Shown: positions 4,116 to 6,237 of the stretch, in pieces
Numbering within the stretch: position 1 is the stretch's first letter
Layout of the letters: every line of letters starts with the position of its first letter
Origin: Candidatus Woesearchaeota archaeon
Lineage (GTDB): Archaea > Nanobdellota > Nanobdellia > Woesearchaeales > UBA525
Direction of reading: 5' to 3'
Length of the DNA: 6,237 nt
NCBI GenBank assembly: GCA_027371725.1
Contig: DAHXMN010000039.1
Coordinates: forward strand, 1 to 6,237
Made by a program: the position numbers and the translations under genes
Notes under the pieces: model-generated
Database searches by the model: none
Told to the model about the DNA's origin: nothing
Seen by the model: the letters and a program-made list of their open reading frames with translations, nothing else

Positions 4116-5492
4116 ATGTACCGGACACACACATGCGGAGAACTCCGGAAAGGGCATGCAGGACAGGACGTGACGCTCGCCGGGTGGGTGGACGCCATCC
4201 GGGCCCATGGCAAGGTGGGCTTCGTCCTGCTCCGCGACCGGTACGGCACGACGCAGTGCTTCATCCCGAAGGAGCTGGCCGAGACCGCGAGGCTCGCCGA
4301 GCTCCGCAAGGAGAGCGTGCTCCAGATCAAAGGGACTGTGAACGCCCGCCCCGAGAACCAGGTGCGCAAGGAGATGGCGACCGGCGAGATCGAGGTCAAG
4401 GCGACCTCGATCGTCGTCCTGAGCGCGGCCGAACCCCTCCCCCTCGAGCTCGGCGACGAGTCCACGACGGAGGAGACGCGGATGAAGCACCGCTTCCTCG
4501 ACCTCCGGACGAAACGGATGCAGGAGAACCTCGTCACCAGGCACCGGATTACGAAGGCGATGCGCGACTATCTCGACAAGCACGGCTTCCTCGAGATCGA
4601 GACGCCGATGCTCGCCAAGTCGACGCCGGAAGGGGCGCGCGACTACCTCGTGCCGAGCAGGGTGCATCACGACACGTTCTACGCGCTGCCCCAGTCCCCG
4701 CAGCTCTTCAAGCAGCTCCTCATGATCGGCGGCTACGACCGGTACTGCCAGATCGTCAAGTGCTTCCGCGACGAAGATTTACGGGCCGACCGGCAGCCCG
4801 AGTTCACACAGCTCGACCTCGAGATGAGCTTCGTCGAGGAAGAGGATGTCATGGCGATGATGGAGGGGCTGATCGCGCACATCTTCAAGGAAGTGAAGGG
4901 CGTCGAAATCAAGTTGCCGCTGCCGCGGATGACGTACGAAGAGGCGAAGAAGAAGCACGGCAACGACCGGCCCGACCTGCGGAAGGAGTGGGAGACGGAA
5001 TGGGCGCTCCTCTGGGTGGTGGACTTCCCCATGTTCGAGCGCAACGAAGAAGAAGGGAGATGGCAGGCGATGCACCACCCGTTCACGCAGCCGAAGGCGG
5101 AGCACCTCGGCCTGCTCAAGCAGGGCGACCTCTCCAGAATCCATGCGCGCGCGTACGACATGGTGCTGAACGGCAGCGAGATCGGCGGCGGCTCGATCAG
5201 GAACCACGACCTAGCGGTCCAGCGCGCGGTCTTCGACGCCCTCGGCCTGACGAAACAGGAGTATGAGGAGAAGTTCGGCTTCCTCCTCTCCGCGCTCAGC
5301 TACGGCGCGCCGCCGCACGGCGGCATCGCCTTCGGCCTCGACCGATTGGCCGCGCTGCTGACGGGGAGCGAGTCGATCCGCGACGTGATCGCGTTCCCGA
5401 AGAACAAGGAAGCCAGGGATTTAATGCTCGACGCGCCCAGCGCGGTCGATAAGCGGCAGCTCGACGAGCTGGGGCTCCAAACGAAGAAGTGA
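4116..5492 (+). CDS. aspS: Aspartyl-tRNA synthetase, bacterial type, GAD domain absent
   Basis: This class II synthetase charges tRNA(Asp) with aspartate in the cytoplasm and has 458 residues. The N-terminal OB fold that binds the anticodon spans about 1-105 (LAGWVDAIRAHGKVGFVLLR). Motif 1 is near 158-166 (FLEIETPML). The bacterial-type loop PEGARDYLVPSR is at 171-182 and QSPQLFKQ at 193-200. Motif 2 carries CFRDEDLRADRQPEFTQLD (216-234, with R218). Motif 3 is GGIAFGLDRLAALL (402-415, with R410). The sequence is bacterial-like rather than archaeal-like. Bacterial AspRS normally has about 580-600 residues, with a GAD domain inserted after the 'DKPDLR' segment. Here DRPDLR (284-289) is followed after only about nine residues by LLWVVDFPMFE (298-308), so roughly 120 residues are missing cleanly. 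Catalytic motifs are intact, so it should be active. Horizontal origin is likely. Whether it also charges tRNA(Asn) cannot be decided. Stops TGA and TAA are in tandem. The start at 4116 is set by the promoter. Confidence 0.95.
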   Translation: MYRTHTCGELRKGHAGQDVTLAGWVDAIRAHGKVGFVLLRDRYGTTQCFIPKELAETARLAELRKESVLQIKGTVNARPENQVRKEMATGEIEVKATSIVVLSAAEPLPLELGDESTTEETRMKHRFLDLRTKRMQENLVTRHRITKAMRDYLDKHGFLEIETPMLAKSTPEGARDYLVPSRVHHDTFYALPQSPQLFKQLLMIGGYDRYCQIVKCFRDEDLRADRQPEFTQLDLEMSFVEEEDVMAMMEGLIAHIFKEVKGVEIKLPLPRMTYEEAKKKHGNDRPDLRKEWETEWALLWVVDFPMFERNEEEGRWQAMHHPFTQPKAEHLGLLKQGDLSRIHARAYDMVLNGSEIGGGSIRNHDLAVQRAVFDALGLTKQEYEEKFGFLLSALSYGAPPHGGIAFGLDRLAALLTGSESIRDVIAFPKNKEARDLMLDAPSAVDKRQLDELGLQTKK

Positions 5493-5500
5493 TAACGGAA

Positions 5501-5513
5501 GAAACTTTTTCCT
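5501..5513 (+). terminator. Possible T-rich terminator of aspS
   Basis: TTTTT at 5506-5510 lies 14-18 bases after the aspS stop, in the 21-base gap before the convergent KH gene. Archaeal RNA polymerase can stop at T runs without a hairpin, and this is the only T run near the gene end. Confidence 0.35.
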
Positions 5514-6083
5514 CTAGAGTTCGCTGCGCTTCTCGCCTTCGCCGAGCATCTCGTCCATCTTGAGCTTGCGCTTCATCTTCTCGAGGAATTTCCAGACGGT
5601 GGAGTGCATGCTGCCCTGGACGAGCTTCTCGATGGCGCGGCGCGCCACCTGGGCGTGCTGCAGCTCGCCGACGACGCAGATTGTCTTGCCGTAGACGGAG
5701 ACGAAGCAGTCGGTGTACTCCTCGATGTGTCTCCTGCCTTTGCCGTCGGCGCCGATTACCCGTCCCTTGAGGCGGAGGATCGAGTCCTTGCTGTTCGCGT
5801 AGTCGCTGAGCTCGATCAGCTCGAGGACGTAGTCCTGGCGGAACAGCAGCTGGGCAACCTCTGGATTGAAGCCCCTGGCGATGGCCTTGATCACCTCGCG
5901 CGCCGTGTAGAGCGAGAGCGAGTCCGTCCCTTCGAGGGTGACCAGCCCTTCCTGGGAGTCGATCGTCATGGTGACGTGCATGTGCGCCTGCAGGTTGCGC
6001 TTCACCTCGCCCTTGCGGCCGATGATGACGGCCACCCGGTCCTTCGGGACGCGCACCTCGTAGACGAACTTCTCAGGGTCCAT
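5514..6083 (-). CDS. KH-domain RNA-binding protein, archaeal Pno1/Dim2 (Krr1-like) family
   Basis: This 189-residue protein belongs to the archaeal relatives of eukaryotic Pno1/Dim2, which act in small ribosomal subunit maturation. The role here follows from the family. The first KH domain spans about 6-68, with the RNA-binding loop G22-R-K-G25 in VAVIIGRKGEVKRNL. The second spans about 100-155, with G111-A-D-G114 in GRVIGADGKGRRHIEEYT. The linker AIARGFNPEVAQLLF (about 67-81) and the end GSMHSTVWKFLE (157-168) are characteristic of this family. The tail is basic, then acidic. The length is normal. The start is set by a TATA box 26 bases upstream, with no SD. In many archaea this gene follows genes for aIF1A and a RIO kinase; here it stands alone, convergent with aspS and separated by 21 bases. 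Confidence 0.92.
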   Translation of the reverse strand: MDPEKFVYEVRVPKDRVAVIIGRKGEVKRNLQAHMHVTMTIDSQEGLVTLEGTDSLSLYTAREVIKAIARGFNPEVAQLLFRQDYVLELIELSDYANSKDSILRLKGRVIGADGKGRRHIEEYTDCFVSVYGKTICVVGELQHAQVARRAIEKLVQGSMHSTVWKFLEKMKRKLKMDEMLGEGEKRSEL

Positions 6084-6104
6084 GGCATGCAGGATTCGAG
6101 GGCG

Positions 6105-6113
6105 GTTTAAAAG
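6105..6113 (-). promoter_or_regulatory. Promoter of the KH gene (leaderless)
   Basis: On the minus strand CTTTTAAAC contains TTTAAA at 6106-6111, centred 26 bases upstream of the ATG at 6083. No SD is seen, so a leaderless mRNA is predicted. Confidence 0.65.
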
Positions 6114-6237
6114 GGTTGTGTGCGGTCAGGCTCTTCGGCGAATGGTGTGTCGCCGGCCAAAGGGCGAGGCACGCGAGGAAGGGAGCGGAGCGCGACAGGG
6201 GGATGGTTCCGAGGCCTCCGAGGAACCCGGGAGCGGA
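6114..6237. other. GC-rich tail with small inverted repeats, no gene recognised
   Basis: No recognisable gene lies beyond the KH promoter. CGGCGA (6136-6141) pairs with TCGCCG (6150-6155) around ATGGTGTG, and GGTTCC (6205-6210) pairs with GGAACC (6222-6227). A plus-strand frame from an ATG at 6142 is open to the window end, but it encodes only Gly, Ser, Ala, Arg and Glu-rich low-complexity sequence and is not called. The region may be the upstream end of a neighbouring RNA or gene outside the window. Confidence 0.3.

Noticed and set aside
6142..6237. Open plus-strand frame to the window end
   Set aside because: It is a short, low-complexity Gly/Ser/Ala/Arg/Glu product with no SD, and its spacing of 33 bases from the TTTAAA box does not fit a leaderless start.

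Overview
This GC-rich window is from an archaeon, most likely a member of the DPANN group. Archaeal TTTAAA promoter boxes sit about 26-27 bases upstream of three start codons, which implies leaderless mRNAs. There is an archaeal Pno1/Dim2-type KH protein, and several coiled-coil and membrane protein families that I recall mainly from DPANN genomes. The exact phylum cannot be read from the window. No plasmid, phage or CRISPR signature is visible.

Layout. At 1-307 is the 3' part of a coiled-coil gene. At 308-729 is a 422-base stretch without a credible gene. It holds unusually strong inverted repeats, a GNRA-capped hairpin and sequence blocks shared with a second intergenic region, so it is a candidate non-coding RNA locus. 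At 730-1335 is a coiled-coil protein with a Met/Pro-rich linker, with its own promoter and Shine-Dalgarno. At 1390-1880 is a GNAT acetyltransferase that reads through only if one G is removed from each of two G5 runs. It is therefore either a decaying gene or two homopolymer errors. At 3804-1873 on the minus strand is a three-gene operon of five-TM membrane proteins that appear to be paralogs of one another. At 3805-4115 is a divergent control region with the two promoters, hairpins and the second copy of the shared blocks. At 4116-5492 is a bacterial-type aspartyl-tRNA synthetase lacking the usual GAD insertion. At 6083-5514 on the minus strand is the KH protein, convergent with aspS. At 6084-6237 are its promoter and a GC-rich tail with small inverted repeats.

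How the parts relate. aspS and the KH protein are translation and ribosome-biogenesis housekeeping genes. The three membrane proteins are predicted to share one topology (N-terminus out, C-terminus in). They are led by one promoter and have SD sites inside the operon, which suggests a heteromeric membrane complex of unknown function. The two coiled-coil proteins lie close by but are not in the same transcription unit. The most novel items are the paralogous membrane operon and the pair of related, structured intergenic elements upstream of two promoters.
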